Positions 15,912 to 24,110 are shown, numbered from the stretch's first letter. The stretch is 45,217 nt of DNA from an uncultured Clostridia bacterium (GCA_947627905.1 CANQXX010000014.1:1-45217), one strand, 5' to 3'. Translations and numbers: made by a program. The notes: generated from the letters alone by a model not told the origin.

Positions 15912-16724
15912 TTACTTTCTCTTCTTTGTTGCAACAGCAGCAGCACCGGCAATAGCCATTACAGCAGCGATAGAAGCAACAGCAACGTTTCCTGTAGCAG
16001 CAGCGTCTGTTGTTGTATCAGCAGCAGGAGCTTCTTCAACAACGTCAGCACCATCTTCTTCAACAACCTCATCAGTGTCATCAACAGCAACATCAGAACC
16101 GCCGGCTTCTTCATCAGCAGGAGCCTCTACAGCTGCATCAGCAGCATCGGCAGTAGCTTCATCAGCTTCTTCTGCAGTCTCTTCGGGAGCAGCTTCGTCA
16201 GTAGCAGCTTCTTCTTCAGCAGGAGCAGGCTCATTACCAACGATAACGTTTCCGTCCTTATCAAGAACATCAATGCTATTAACGGTTACTTTACCGCCCC
16301 ATGTCTGAAGCCAGAACTGAACGTACTTGTCATCTGCCTTGAATACAGGTTCAGTATCCATCCATGTTATTGTTCCGTTTGTAAGATCACAAGTGACCTC
16401 TTTCCCGCTTCTGCCCCACTCGTGCTGTTCCCAACCGGTAGAAGGACTGTTAGCACCGATACCGCCGCCGATCCATACAGAATCATTAGCAACTTCGCCG
16501 CTGTCAAAAGAAACGTTGAATTTTACACCGTAAACTGTTGTAACATCAACGCCAGCGTCAACAGCCCACTGGGGCTTGCCATCATCAGCAACAAGGAAAA
16601 TAGTTCCCTTGCCCTCGCTGATCTCTACATAATCAGTAGTAGCAAGTGCAAATGCATTTACAGCCATTGCGGAAATAGCAACAGCAGTTGCTGCAACAGC
16701 AGCAAAAATTTTCTTAAGTTTCAT
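15912..16724 (-). CDS. Exported surface protein, array member 2 (ATGN-KKRK tail)
   Basis: 270 aa from the ATG at 16724, with TTGGAGG 8 nt upstream; an ATG five codons earlier sits on the ribosome site. Signal peptide (1-26, ending NAFA); a beta-rich extracellular domain (about 30-160: GVKFNVSFDSGEV, WEQHEWGRSGKEV, YVQFWLQTWGGKV) that looks like a carbohydrate-binding module but is not assigned; a very long acidic Ala/Asp/Glu linker (about 165-240); and a tail AAATGN, hydrophobic stretch, TKKRK. It lies 47 bp downstream of member 3 with no terminator between, so the two form an operon. Confidence 0.8.
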   Translation of the reverse strand: MKLKKIFAAVAATAVAISAMAVNAFALATTDYVEISEGKGTIFLVADDGKPQWAVDAGVDVTTVYGVKFNVSFDSGEVANDSVWIGGGIGANSPSTGWEQHEWGRSGKEVTCDLTNGTITWMDTEPVFKADDKYVQFWLQTWGGKVTVNSIDVLDKDGNVIVGNEPAPAEEEAATDEAAPEETAEEADEATADAADAAVEAPADEEAGGSDVAVDDTDEVVEEDGADVVEEAPAADTTTDAAATGNVAVASIAAVMAIAGAAAVATKKRK

Positions 16725-16771
16725 TGCAAATTCCTCCAAAACTTTTTTTCATTTTTATAGTAATTATAAAA

Positions 16772-17518
16772 TTACTTCCTTTTCTTTGTTGCAACAGCAG
16801 CAGCGCCTGCAACAGCCATTACAGCAGCAATAGAAGCAACAGCAGCGTTACCTGTAGCAGCAGGTGTTGTAGCTGCGCCGTCAGCAGCAGGAGCTTCCTC
16901 AGCAGCAGGAGCTTCTTCAGCAGCAGCGCCTGCATAAGGCTTCTGAGCGATCTCGTTGCCGTCAGCGTCGAAGAACTTCAGATCAGAAACAGTGATAGTT
17001 ACGGAAGGAAGTCCTGCGTTCTGAGACCAATCCATGAATACCAGTTCGGAATCAGCTGTAAGACCTTCGGTAGGAAGAAGGAACTTAGCGTCGTCCTGAA
17101 CGGTATATGTTCCTGTTGTCCATGAACCGTTTCCGTCTTCATCATAGTCAGGATTTACCCAGTAACCGGTAGAGTTCTTGCAGCCAAAATAGCAGCCGCC
17201 GCCGAGACCTGTTGCAGGAACATCAGCGTCTGCAGGAACGACATATGTGATCGTCCATGTAGCGGACTTTACAAGTGTAGGATCGTCAAGAAGTTCACCG
17301 GCTGTTATACGAGCCTTAGCACCTGTTGCGGCAGCCATACCGGCTTCGGTAGCTGTGAAAGATACGGAATTTTCATCGGTTGAAAGGATCTGAACAGTGT
17401 CGGGGTTGTTGTCAGCATAACCAACATTTGCCCAGTTTGTTGCGCTTACGCTTACAGCCATCATAGAAACTGCTGCTGCAGCTGCTGCAACGATAGAAGC
17501 GATCTTTGATATTTTCAT
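16772..17518 (-). CDS. Exported surface protein, array member 3 (ATGN-KKRK tail)
   Basis: 248 aa from the ATG at 17518, with GGAGG 7 nt upstream; the longer reading to 17554 crosses that site. Signal peptide (1-27, ending SVSA); an extracellular domain (about 28-200) unlike that of members 1 and 4, with ATWTITYVVPADADVP, GGGCYFGCKNSTGYWVNPD, a pair of cysteines four residues apart, and SVTITVSDLKFFDADG; an acidic linker; and a tail TTPAATGN, hydrophobic stretch, TKKRK. The ligand is unknown. It is the first gene of a two-gene operon with member 2. Confidence 0.8.
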   Translation of the reverse strand: MKISKIASIVAAAAAAVSMMAVSVSATNWANVGYADNNPDTVQILSTDENSVSFTATEAGMAAATGAKARITAGELLDDPTLVKSATWTITYVVPADADVPATGLGGGCYFGCKNSTGYWVNPDYDEDGNGSWTTGTYTVQDDAKFLLPTEGLTADSELVFMDWSQNAGLPSVTITVSDLKFFDADGNEIAQKPYAGAAAEEAPAAEEAPAADGAATTPAATGNAAVASIAAVMAVAGAAAVATKKRK

Positions 17519-17575
17519 TATTTTTCCTCCAATACATTTTTTGGCAGGCTTCACCTGCTATTATTGATATTATTA

Positions 17576-17604
17576 ATTATAGCATTATTATACGAATTTA
17601 ACAA
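17576..17604 (-). promoter_or_regulatory. Predicted promoter of array members 3-2
   Basis: Minus strand: -35 TTGTTA, 17-bp spacer, -10 TATAAT. The A-tract and ATATG before the -35 are shared with the promoters at 15785 and 18588. The remaining AT-rich stretch 17605-17790 shows nothing else I can support. Confidence 0.7.
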
Positions 17605-17790
17605 CATATTTTTTAAATAATAATTATTGTTTTTTTTTGTTTAAAATAGCAAATTTGACAGCAAACTTTTCCTCGCTGTAGAAATAATTTTATTTATACA
17701 ATAAGTTTATTGCAGAAAAGGCTGATCTTTAGCGCTTTTATCATTTATAAGTAAACTAAAAATCAACTTCTTGTTGTGATATATCTTAAC

Positions 17791-17825
17791 AAAAAAGCCC
17801 CGCCTTTAAAGGCAGGACTTTTTTT
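17791..17825 (-). terminator. Terminator of array member 4
   Basis: On the minus strand AAGTCCTGCCTTT pairs with AAAGGCGGGGCTT (two T-G wobbles, effective loop of about 4), followed by TTTT. It lies 21 bp past the stop of member 4. Confidence 0.85.
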
Positions 17826-17845
17826 AAGTTATTCATTAAACCGAA

Positions 17846-18538
17846 TTACTTTCTCTTCTTTGTTGCAACAGCAGCAACTCCGGCAAGAGCCATTACGGAA
17901 ACCATAACAGCAGCGGAAGTATTGCCTGTAGCAGCAGGTGTTGTAGCTGCGCCGTCATCAGCAGCAGGAGCTTCTTCAGCAGGAGCTTCTTCAGCAGGAG
18001 CGGCAGCGCCTGTAGCTTCTTCATAAGATTGACCCTGCATGATAAGAGCAGACTGATCTTCTGTAACTCTTCTGATCTCTCCCTCAGGTGTGCCGGCAGA
18101 AAGCTCTGCAGACTTGATGATAACATCGCTTACCTGGAATGCAAGACCATTGTCGCCAAATTCAGCGATAAGATCAGCAGGAACTACAAATTCAACTGTA
18201 TTTGTTGCCTGTGTAGCATCAAATACAAAGAATCCGTCAGTCTTAGCGATAGCGGTATCACTTGTAAGTCTGTCTGTAACAGCATCCCAGCTGACATCGA
18301 TGTTCATAGGCTTTGCAAGGAAGTTTCCGTCACCGATAAGGGGTGCCTTAGTCTCAACGGTAAGAACTACCTTAACATCTCCGCCGATAGCATCAAACTC
18401 GGACTTGGGAATGGACTTGCTTGCTGCCCATGCTCCGGGATATTCAGCATCGAGATCAATAGCAAATGCGTTTACTACGCTCATAGAAAGAGCCATAGCT
18501 GCAGCTGCAACAGCTGCAATGATTTTTTTGATTTTCAT
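17846..18538 (-). CDS. Exported surface protein, array member 4 (ATGN-KKRK tail)
   Basis: 230 aa from the ATG at 18538, with GGAGG 8 nt upstream. Signal peptide (1-26, ending NAFA); an extracellular domain (about 27-165) homologous to array member 1; an acidic linker with a short repeat (PAEEAPAEEAPAADD); and a tail TTPAATGN, hydrophobic stretch, TKKRK. The last 50 codons and the sequence just past the stop are nearly identical in DNA to member 1, while the domains have diverged to clear but modest similarity. Function unknown. Confidence 0.8.
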   Translation of the reverse strand: MKIKKIIAAVAAAAMALSMSVVNAFAIDLDAEYPGAWAASKSIPKSEFDAIGGDVKVVLTVETKAPLIGDGNFLAKPMNIDVSWDAVTDRLTSDTAIAKTDGFFVFDATQATNTVEFVVPADLIAEFGDNGLAFQVSDVIIKSAELSAGTPEGEIRRVTEDQSALIMQGQSYEEATGAAAPAEEAPAEEAPAADDGAATTPAATGNTSAAVMVSVMALAGVAAVATKKRK

Positions 18539-18587
18539 AGAATAAACCTCCAATTCTTTCTTTGCAGGTACATTGCCCTACATATCA

Positions 18588-18616
18588 ATTATATCATTAT
18601 TATGCTCATCTGCCAA
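18588..18616 (-). promoter_or_regulatory. Predicted promoter of array member 4
   Basis: Minus strand: -35 TTGGCA, 17-bp spacer, -10 TATAAT preceded by GA. An A-tract and ATATG lie before the -35. A separate inverted repeat TTTTTACA / TGTAAAAA lies about 80 bp upstream (18697-18715). Confidence 0.7.
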
Positions 18617-18772
18617 CATATTTTTTTAATAATTTTTATTGTAATTTTTGTTCATTTTGGCAAATGCTATGCGTAAAACAAGGGATTTTCAGGCATTTTT
18701 TACACGTTGTAAAAACTTGTTCCATAAAATAGATATAAACCGTTCTGCGCTGACGTTTACTCGGAAAAATGA

Positions 18773-18796
18773 AAAGCCGCCCATCAGGACGGCTTT
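18773..18796 (-). terminator. Terminator of the small acidic protein gene
   Basis: AAAGCCGCCC (18773-18782) pairs with GGACGGCTTT (18787-18796), with one G-T wobble on the minus strand, around a 4-nt loop. A T-rich stretch follows on the minus strand. It lies about 20 bp past the stop. Confidence 0.8.
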
Positions 18797-18814
18797 CCGG
18801 AAAAATTAACCAAA

Positions 18815-19123
18815 TTACTTAGCCTTCTTAGCTACTACAGCAGCTGCTGCAAGAGCAACAGGGATAACTGCGAGAGCTATAGGAGAGTTACCTGTGCCGG
18901 GGTTTTCCTGTACAGGAGTTTCTTCTTCCTCTTCAGCAGGAGTTTCCTCTTCAGCAGGCTCTTCGGTCTCTTCTTCACCCTCGTCAATGATCTCTTCTTC
19001 AGCAGGAGTTTCGTCAAGAGTTTCTTCATCAGACTCTGTACCGGCTGCGAAAGCTGTCATGCTGAGCATAGCTGCAGACATAGCGCAAGCTGCGATAGCA
19101 GCAAGGATCTTCTTCATTTTCAT
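18815..19123 (-). CDS. Small acidic exported protein, array member 5 (GTGN tail, no domain)
   Basis: 102 aa from the ATG at 19123, with GGAGG 8 nt upstream. It consists only of a signal peptide (1-26, ending AFAA), a roughly 42-residue stretch made almost wholly of Glu, Thr, Pro and Asp (EEETEEPAEEETPAEEEEE), and a tail ENPGTGN, hydrophobic stretch, KKAK. The NPGTG sequence is the closest in the array to a sortase motif. With no folded domain it may be a charged surface spacer or coat. It has its own promoter and terminator. Not a known family. Confidence 0.8.
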   Translation of the reverse strand: MKMKKILAAIAACAMSAAMLSMTAFAAGTESDEETLDETPAEEEIIDEGEEETEEPAEEETPAEEEEETPVQENPGTGNSPIALAVIPVALAAAAVVAKKAK

Positions 19124-19175
19124 TGTTATTTCCTCCATTCAATTGTTTTATCATAGTTTTTCTAACTATGCTGTA

Positions 19176-19204
19176 ATTATAACACAATCGGCTTTTAAAT
19201 CCAA
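19176..19204 (-). promoter_or_regulatory. Predicted promoter of array member 5
   Basis: Minus strand: -35 TTGGAT, 17-bp spacer, -10 TATAAT. The leader contains a perfect hairpin CATAGTT / AACTATG at about 19153-19171. Confidence 0.7.
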
Positions 19205-19385
19205 GTATTAATATAACAATTTTTCGATTTAATTGCCCGCTTCTTTTAAGCACAATGCACAAAAACAAGGATTTTTTTCACTCAAAAATGAAAATTTGGT
19301 TACAATTTTTGTTACCATTTTCACTTTATGGAATATAATCGGGAACTTATTTTCCTTATGCGTCCGGAAGAATTTTATTTTGTTC

Positions 19386-19414
19386 TTGACAATCTTTTCC
19401 CGCTGCAATATAAT
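19386..19414 (+). promoter_or_regulatory. Consensus sigma-A promoter of the XRE gene
   Basis: TTGACA at 19386-19391, 17-bp spacer, TATAAT at 19409-19414: both hexamers match the consensus exactly. About 35 bp upstream of the ATG. Between this and the opposing promoter at 19176-19204 I see no gene. Confidence 0.8.
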
Positions 19415-19448
19415 ATTTTAAGAGAGAAATTTATCCGGGGGAATACAT

Positions 19449-19694
19449 ATGAACAAAAATATCATAGGCAGCAGGCTTCGTGAAATGCGTGAAAACAGCT
19501 GCCTTTATCAGCGACAGATAGCCGATTATCTCGGCGTTACCCAGCAGACATATTCCCGTTACGAAACGGGAGAATTGCAGCCTTCGCTGTCCGCAATGGA
19601 ATTGCTTTCCGGATTTTACGGAACAAGCGTGGATTTTCTCATAGGATTTACAGATGAAAGAGCTCCTCACAAGCGCCGCCGGACGATATCATGA
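19449..19694 (+). CDS. XRE/Cro-family DNA-binding regulator
   Basis: 81 aa, a single helix-turn-helix domain filling most of the protein: RLREMRENSCLYQRQIADYL, GVTQQTYSRYETGELQPS. A short basic tail (PHKRRRTIS) follows. GGGGGAA lies about 5 nt before the ATG. Its promoter is a perfect consensus, so it should be well expressed unless self-repressed. It is divergent from the surface-protein array and convergent with the ribosomal superoperon. Its target genes are unknown; the array next door is a candidate. Confidence 0.88.
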   Translation: MNKNIIGSRLREMRENSCLYQRQIADYLGVTQQTYSRYETGELQPSLSAMELLSGFYGTSVDFLIGFTDERAPHKRRRTIS

Positions 19695-19733
19695 ATATTT
19701 CCCCGGCAATACCCTGAAAAAGTTGTTTTCAAA

Positions 19734-19817
19734 CTAAAAACGCCGCGCATTGTGCTAAAAACGCCGCACATTGTGCTAAAAACGCCGCACACTGTGCTAA
19801 AAACGCCGCACAATGTG
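19734..19817. repeat. Four tandem 21-bp repeats
   Basis: Units CTAAAAACGCCGCGCATTGTG, here split as CTAAAAACGCCG and CGCATTGTG, start at 19734, 19755, 19776 and 19797. They differ at one to three positions near the end. On the minus strand each carries GTGCGGCGTTTTT, the right half of a terminator with its T-tract. The last unit forms the left arm of the full hairpin at 19799-19834. Confidence 0.95.
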
Positions 19818-19834
19818 CGGCGTTTGCGTTTTTT
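19799..19834. terminator. Bidirectional terminator of the ribosomal superoperon and XRE gene
   Basis: AAACGCCGCAC (19801-19811) pairs perfectly with GTGCGGCGTTT (19815-19825) around AAT. T-tracts follow on both strands. The rplQ stop codon overlaps its edge, so the transcript ends immediately after rplQ. Confidence 0.88.
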
Positions 19835-20177
19835 AATCTACCAGCGAAATAATTGCCATTTCGGCAGCATCGCCGCGTCTGGGTCCGATCTTTACGACCC
19901 TTGTGTAACCGCCGTTTCTGTCGGCATATTTAGGAGCTATTTCGTCAAAGAGCTTTTTGACAACATCCTCCTTAGTTACATAAGCAAGAACCTGACGCTT
20001 GGAGTGCAGATCGTTTGTCTTGGCGATAGTTATCATCTTTTCCGCCATTGAACGAACTTCTTTCGCTCTGGCAACAGTTGTTTCTATTTTGCCGTTTTCA
20101 AGCAGATAAGTTACCATTGCTCTGAGCATAGCTTTTCTGTGATCGCTTGTGCGGCCCAGTTTTCTGGTTCCCGGCAT
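19833..20177 (-). CDS. rplQ: Ribosomal protein L17
   Basis: 114 aa from the ATG at 20177, preceded by AAGGAG at 8 nt; a GTG three codons earlier falls close to the ribosome site. It begins MPGTRKLGR as L17 proteins do and binds 23S rRNA near the exit tunnel. It is the last gene of the superoperon, 48 bp after rpoA. Confidence 0.96.
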   Translation of the reverse strand: MPGTRKLGRTSDHRKAMLRAMVTYLLENGKIETTVARAKEVRSMAEKMITIAKTNDLHSKRQVLAYVTKEDVVKKLFDEIAPKYADRNGGYTRVVKIGPRRGDAAEMAIISLVD

Positions 20178-20225
20178 ATAATTCACTCCTTACATTACAA
20201 AGTAGCGCGATAGTAATTATCGCTC

Positions 20226-21179
20226 TCATTCCTCTTCCGAGCTGAGATTGAAGCCCAGCGACTGGAGCTTTTCCTTTACCTCGTCGAAAGATTTTTTACC
20301 AAGGTTTCTAACCTTCATCATTTCCTCTTCGGACTTGTTGATAAGATCGTCCACCGTATTGATACCGGCACGCTTCAGACAGTTGAATGAACGTACCGAC
20401 AAGTCAAGTTCCTCAATGGTCATCTCAAGGATCTTTTCTTTACCCTTGTCGTCCTTTTCGATCATGATCTCTGTGATCGCGGATTCGTCGGAAAGCTCTG
20501 TAAAGGGCTTCAGGTGCTCAATGAGGAGATTGGCTGCCTGTGAAACAGCTTCCTTTGCGGAGACAACGCCGTCTGTCCAGACTTCAAGTATCAGCTTGTC
20601 ATAGTCTGTTACCTGTCCGAGACGTGTATCTTCAACGGAATAGTTCACTTTCAGCACGGGGGTATAAATGGAATCTACTGCGATAACGTCAATGCCGAAA
20701 TTGGATATCTGCTTGTTCTTTTCGGCAGGAACGTAACCGCGTCCTTTGTCGATCGTAATTTCCATATAGAGCTTTGCGTCCTTGCCAAGAGTAGCAATAT
20801 GCATCTCCGGGACAAGAATATCCACCTCGGAGTCGGTTTTAATGTCGCCCGCAGTGACCTCGCATTCGTCCTCAGCTTCGATGTAAACTGTCTTTGGCCC
20901 CTCGCCGTGAAGCTTGGCGGTAAGTCCTTTAAGGTTGAGAACGATCTCGGTGACGTCCTCTTTTACACCGGGGATAGTAGACAGTTCATGATGAACGCCG
21001 TCTATCTTTACAGATGTAACGGCAACGCCGGGAAGTGAGGAAAGCAGGACGCGTCTCAGGCTGTTGCCGAGAGTATGTCCGTAGCCGCGCTCCAGCGGAG
21101 CAACAGTAAATTTGCCGTAGGTCCCGTTGCTTTTAAGCTCGACGGTATCAATGTCCGCCTTCTGAATTGGTTCAAGCAT
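20226..21179 (-). CDS. rpoA: RNA polymerase alpha subunit
   Basis: 317 aa, normal length. The N-terminal domain (about 1-230, with [20 protein letters not shown]) dimerises and nucleates core assembly. The C-terminal domain (about 250-310, with [19 protein letters not shown]) binds UP elements and activators. AGGAGGG precedes the ATG. It lies between rpsD and rplQ, the usual place in the alpha operon. Confidence 0.97.
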   Translation of the reverse strand: MLEPIQKADIDTVELKSNGTYGKFTVAPLERGYGHTLGNSLRRVLLSSLPGVAVTSVKIDGVHHELSTIPGVKEDVTEIVLNLKGLTAKLHGEGPKTVYIEAEDECEVTAGDIKTDSEVDILVPEMHIATLGKDAKLYMEITIDKGRGYVPAEKNKQISNFGIDVIAVDSIYTPVLKVNYSVEDTRLGQVTDYDKLILEVWTDGVVSAKEAVSQAANLLIEHLKPFTELSDESAITEIMIEKDDKGKEKILEMTIEELDLSVRSFNCLKRAGINTVDDLINKSEEEMMKVRNLGKKSFDEVKEKLQSLGFNLSSEEE

Positions 21180-21227
21180 GATAAAACCCTCCTATATTCA
21201 AGTTGCGGATAACGTATATTGTGCCTA

Positions 21228-21824
21228 TTACTTGGAGTACAGCTCGACGATAAGGTGTGTCTGGGTCTCGTAATCGAGGTCCTCGGTAGTGGGCATACGG
21301 GTCACTTTAGCTGCGAAGTTAGCCTTGTCGGGCTCAAGCCAGAGCGGAACTGTTCTGCCTGCTGTTTCTTCAACTACAGCCTTGAACTTTTCGCTGCTGC
21401 GGCTGCCTTCGTACAGTGCAATAACGTCTCCAACCTTTACTCTGTAGGAAGGAATGTCTATGCGCTTGCCGTTTACGGTAAAATGTCTGTGTGAAACGAG
21501 CTGTCTTGCCTCGCGTCTTGTAAGGGAAAGACCCATTCTGTAAACAACGTTATCCAGTCTGGATTCAAGGATAGTTATAAGGTTGTCACCGGTCTTGCCT
21601 TCCATTTTTTCGGCAATTTCAAAATAATGATAAAAAGGCTTTTCCAGAACGCCGTAGATGAATTTCAGCTTCTGCTTTTCTTTGAGCTGCATACCATACT
21701 CGGAAACCTTTTTTCTGTTGTTAGCGCCGGGGTTTCTGTTTGATTCCTTAGAGATGCCCATTACCATCGGGCTTATGCCGAGATATCTGCATCTTTTCAG
21801 GATAGGTTCTTTATTCAATGCCAT
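21228..21824 (-). CDS. rpsD: Ribosomal protein S4
   Basis: 198 aa. It binds 16S rRNA early in 30S assembly. The S4 RNA-binding domain is visible from about residue 88 (LESRLDNVVYRMGLSLTRRE, then ARQLVSHRHFTVNG). The N-terminal region lacks the four-cysteine zinc site, so this is the zinc-free form. AGGAGGTG precedes the ATG. Confidence 0.97.
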   Translation of the reverse strand: MALNKEPILKRCRYLGISPMVMGISKESNRNPGANNRKKVSEYGMQLKEKQKLKFIYGVLEKPFYHYFEIAEKMEGKTGDNLITILESRLDNVVYRMGLSLTRREARQLVSHRHFTVNGKRIDIPSYRVKVGDVIALYEGSRSSEKFKAVVEETAGRTVPLWLEPDKANFAAKVTRMPTTEDLDYETQTHLIVELYSK

Positions 21825-21845
21825 TACAATAACACCTCCTGATAA

Positions 21846-22247
21846 TTAGACGCGTCTTCTCTTAGGAGGACGGCATCCGTTGTGCGGAATAGGAGTAACA
21901 TCCTTGATGAGCTTTACTTCCAGACCTACTGTCTGCAAAGCTCTGATAGCAGCCTCACGTCCTGCGCCCGGACCCTTTACATAAACTTCAACTGTCTTGA
22001 GTCCATGCTCCATAGCAGCTCTTGCAGCAGTTTCAGCAGCAGTCTGTGCGGCAAAAGGAGTGGATTTCTTTGATCCCCTGAAGCCAAGTCCGCCGGCTGA
22101 TGCCCAGGATATTGCATTGCCCTGAGTATCTGTGATGGTTACTATCGTATTGTTGAAAGTGGACTGTATATGAACAGCGCCATTTTCGATGTTTTTACGT
22201 TCACGGCGTCTTCTGACAACCGTCTTTTTACCTTTGACCTGAGCCAT
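21846..22247 (-). CDS. rpsK: Ribosomal protein S11
   Basis: 133 aa, normal length. Family motifs: [33 protein letters not shown], and the C-terminal [18 protein letters not shown]. It forms part of the 30S platform near the mRNA exit. It lies 15 bp after rpsM and 21 bp before rpsD. Confidence 0.97.
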   Translation of the reverse strand: MAQVKGKKTVVRRRRERKNIENGAVHIQSTFNNTIVTITDTQGNAISWASAGGLGFRGSKKSTPFAAQTAAETAARAAMEHGLKTVEVYVKGPGAGREAAIRALQTVGLEVKLIKDVTPIPHNGCRPPKRRRV

Positions 22248-22262
22248 CTGTTCAATACCTCC

Positions 22263-22631
22263 TTACTTCTTCTTGTTAGCGATGGTCTTAACGGGACCTT
22301 TGCGGGTCCTTGCGTTAGTCTTTGTTCTCTGACCTCTTACAGGGAGACCCTTTCTGTGACGTACTCCTCTGTAGCAGCCGATCTCGACCAGTCTCTTGAT
22401 GTTGAGAGCAACATTTCTTCTGAGATCGCCCTCTACGATAAAGTTATGATCGATATATTCTCTGAGCTTAGCAACATCATCTTCATTAAGGTCTTTCACT
22501 CTTGTATCGGGATCTATACCTGTATTTGCGAGGATAATGTCAGCTGATTTGCGGCCTATACCGTAAATATAAGTGAGACCGATCTCGACTCTCTTATTTT
22601 TCGGAAGGTCAACGCCGGCAATTCGTGCCAT
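22263..22631 (-). CDS. rpsM: Ribosomal protein S13
   Basis: 122 aa. Starts [14 protein letters not shown] and ends in a basic tail ([19 protein letters not shown]), both typical. It contacts the P-site tRNA and the 50S bridge in the 30S head. AGGTGTATTGTAA precedes the ATG. Confidence 0.97.
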   Translation of the reverse strand: MARIAGVDLPKNKRVEIGLTYIYGIGRKSADIILANTGIDPDTRVKDLNEDDVAKLREYIDHNFIVEGDLRRNVALNIKRLVEIGCYRGVRHRKGLPVRGQRTKTNARTRKGPVKTIANKKK

Positions 22632-22673
22632 TTACAATACACCTCCATGTTGTGTTAAAGATACTTTTCTTGA

Positions 22674-23040
<367 letters not shown>

Positions 23041-23088
23041 GCATATGCCTCCTTTGGGAATTTCTGATCTTCGATTTCGGCAGGACTT

Positions 23089-23334
23089 TTATTCCTCTTC
23101 TCCCGTGAACTCACACAGGAGACGTCTCAGTCCTTTGTCTGTCATACCGTCGATATCCACCGACGTTTTTGTAAAGGTTACATGTTTGATATTTTTCTTT
23201 TTGGGGGAAGAGAGCTTCCGCTCTTTTCCGTCCGCAAGATAAACGAAGCCGTTTTCCGTGGAAACTACTGCCATAAATCTGCCTTTGTCCCGTCCCGCAG
23301 CGGAACGGACTATCATTCCGATCTTCGCTTCCAC
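23089..23334 (-). CDS. KOW-domain RNA-binding protein (L14e-like)
   Basis: 81 aa from a GTG at 23334, which has GGAGG 7 nt upstream. A TTG at 23358 overlapping the map stop is possible but has no ribosome site. The KOW motif lies at the start (IGMIVRSAAGRDKGRFMAVV). Such proteins sit between map and infA in many Clostridia and are presumed RNA- or ribosome-binding; their exact role is not known. It ends in an acidic FTGEEE. Confidence 0.85.
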   Translation of the reverse strand: MEAKIGMIVRSAAGRDKGRFMAVVSTENGFVYLADGKERKLSSPKKKNIKHVTFTKTSVDIDGMTDKGLRRLLCEFTGEEE

Positions 23335-23354
23335 TGTCTGCCCTCCTGACCGTA

Positions 23355-24110
23355 TCAAAGCGTAGGCTTTGTAAGGATGACCGGTCCGTCGGGAGTGACT
23401 GCGACCGTATGCTCAAAATGAGCTGCCAGCGAACCCGATTTTGTCACCACGGTCCAGCCGTCGGGGAGAACTCTTACGCTCTCGCCTACCGCGTTTATCA
23501 TGGGTTCTATACATATAGTCATGCCTGCCACAAGTCTCGGTCCGTGCCCTTGCTTTCCGTAGTTGGGCACCTCCGGATCTTCGTGGAGCTTGCGTCCTAT
23601 ACCATGACCGATATACTTTCTGCATACGCTGTATCCGTATCCGGAACAATGGTTTTCTATCGCATATCCTATGTCGCCTATCCTGTTTCCGGGAACAGCC
23701 TGTTCTATTCCCTTATACAGACATTCATTAGTGGCTTTAAGAAGCTGTTCTGCCTCTCTGGATATTTTCCCTACGGCAAACGTATAAGCCGTATCTCCGA
23801 AGAAACCGTCCATTTCGGCACTGACGTCAACGCTTACGATATCTCCCTCTTTAAGCCTGAGCTTTTTTGACGGTATACCGTGGATAAGCTGCTCGTTCAC
23901 GCTTATGCAGGACGACGCCGGAAATCCCATATATCCCACCAGACAAGGATTAGCGCCATGCTGAACGATATAGTCGTGTATGATCCTGTCAAGTTCGTAG
24001 GTAGTCATACCTGCTTTTATAGACTGTCCGCCGAAATGGAGAGCGTTTGCGGTGATAGTGCCTATCTTTCGCATTTTCTCCAGTTCGGTCTTTGATTTAA
24101 CGCTTATCAT
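23355..24110 (-). CDS. map: Methionine aminopeptidase type I
   Basis: 251 aa. It removes the N-terminal Met from new proteins. The dinuclear metal ligands are recognisable: two Asp in DVSAEMDGFFGDTAYTF, His in GHGIGRKLHEDP, Glu in MTICIEPMI, and Glu in FEHTVAVT. It lies 29 bp after adk, the standard place in Firmicutes. Confidence 0.96.
   Translation of the reverse strand: MISVKSKTELEKMRKIGTITANALHFGGQSIKAGMTTYELDRIIHDYIVQHGANPCLVGYMGFPASSCISVNEQLIHGIPSKKLRLKEGDIVSVDVSAEMDGFFGDTAYTFAVGKISREAEQLLKATNECLYKGIEQAVPGNRIGDIGYAIENHCSGYGYSVCRKYIGHGIGRKLHEDPEVPNYGKQGHGPRLVAGMTICIEPMINAVGESVRVLPDGWTVVTKSGSLAAHFEHTVAVTPDGPVILTKPTL

Noticed and set aside
16075-16308. Ser/Ala-rich plus-strand frame opposite array member 2
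   Set aside because: It is the mirror image of the Ala/Glu linker codons and has no start signal.
19734-19834. Tandem repeats considered as a CRISPR array
   Set aside because: Units are directly adjacent with no spacers, and no cas genes are present; terminator function explains them.
23334-23358. Upstream TTG start for the KOW protein overlapping the map stop
   Set aside because: No ribosome site precedes it, while the GTG at 23334 has GGAGG at 7 nt.
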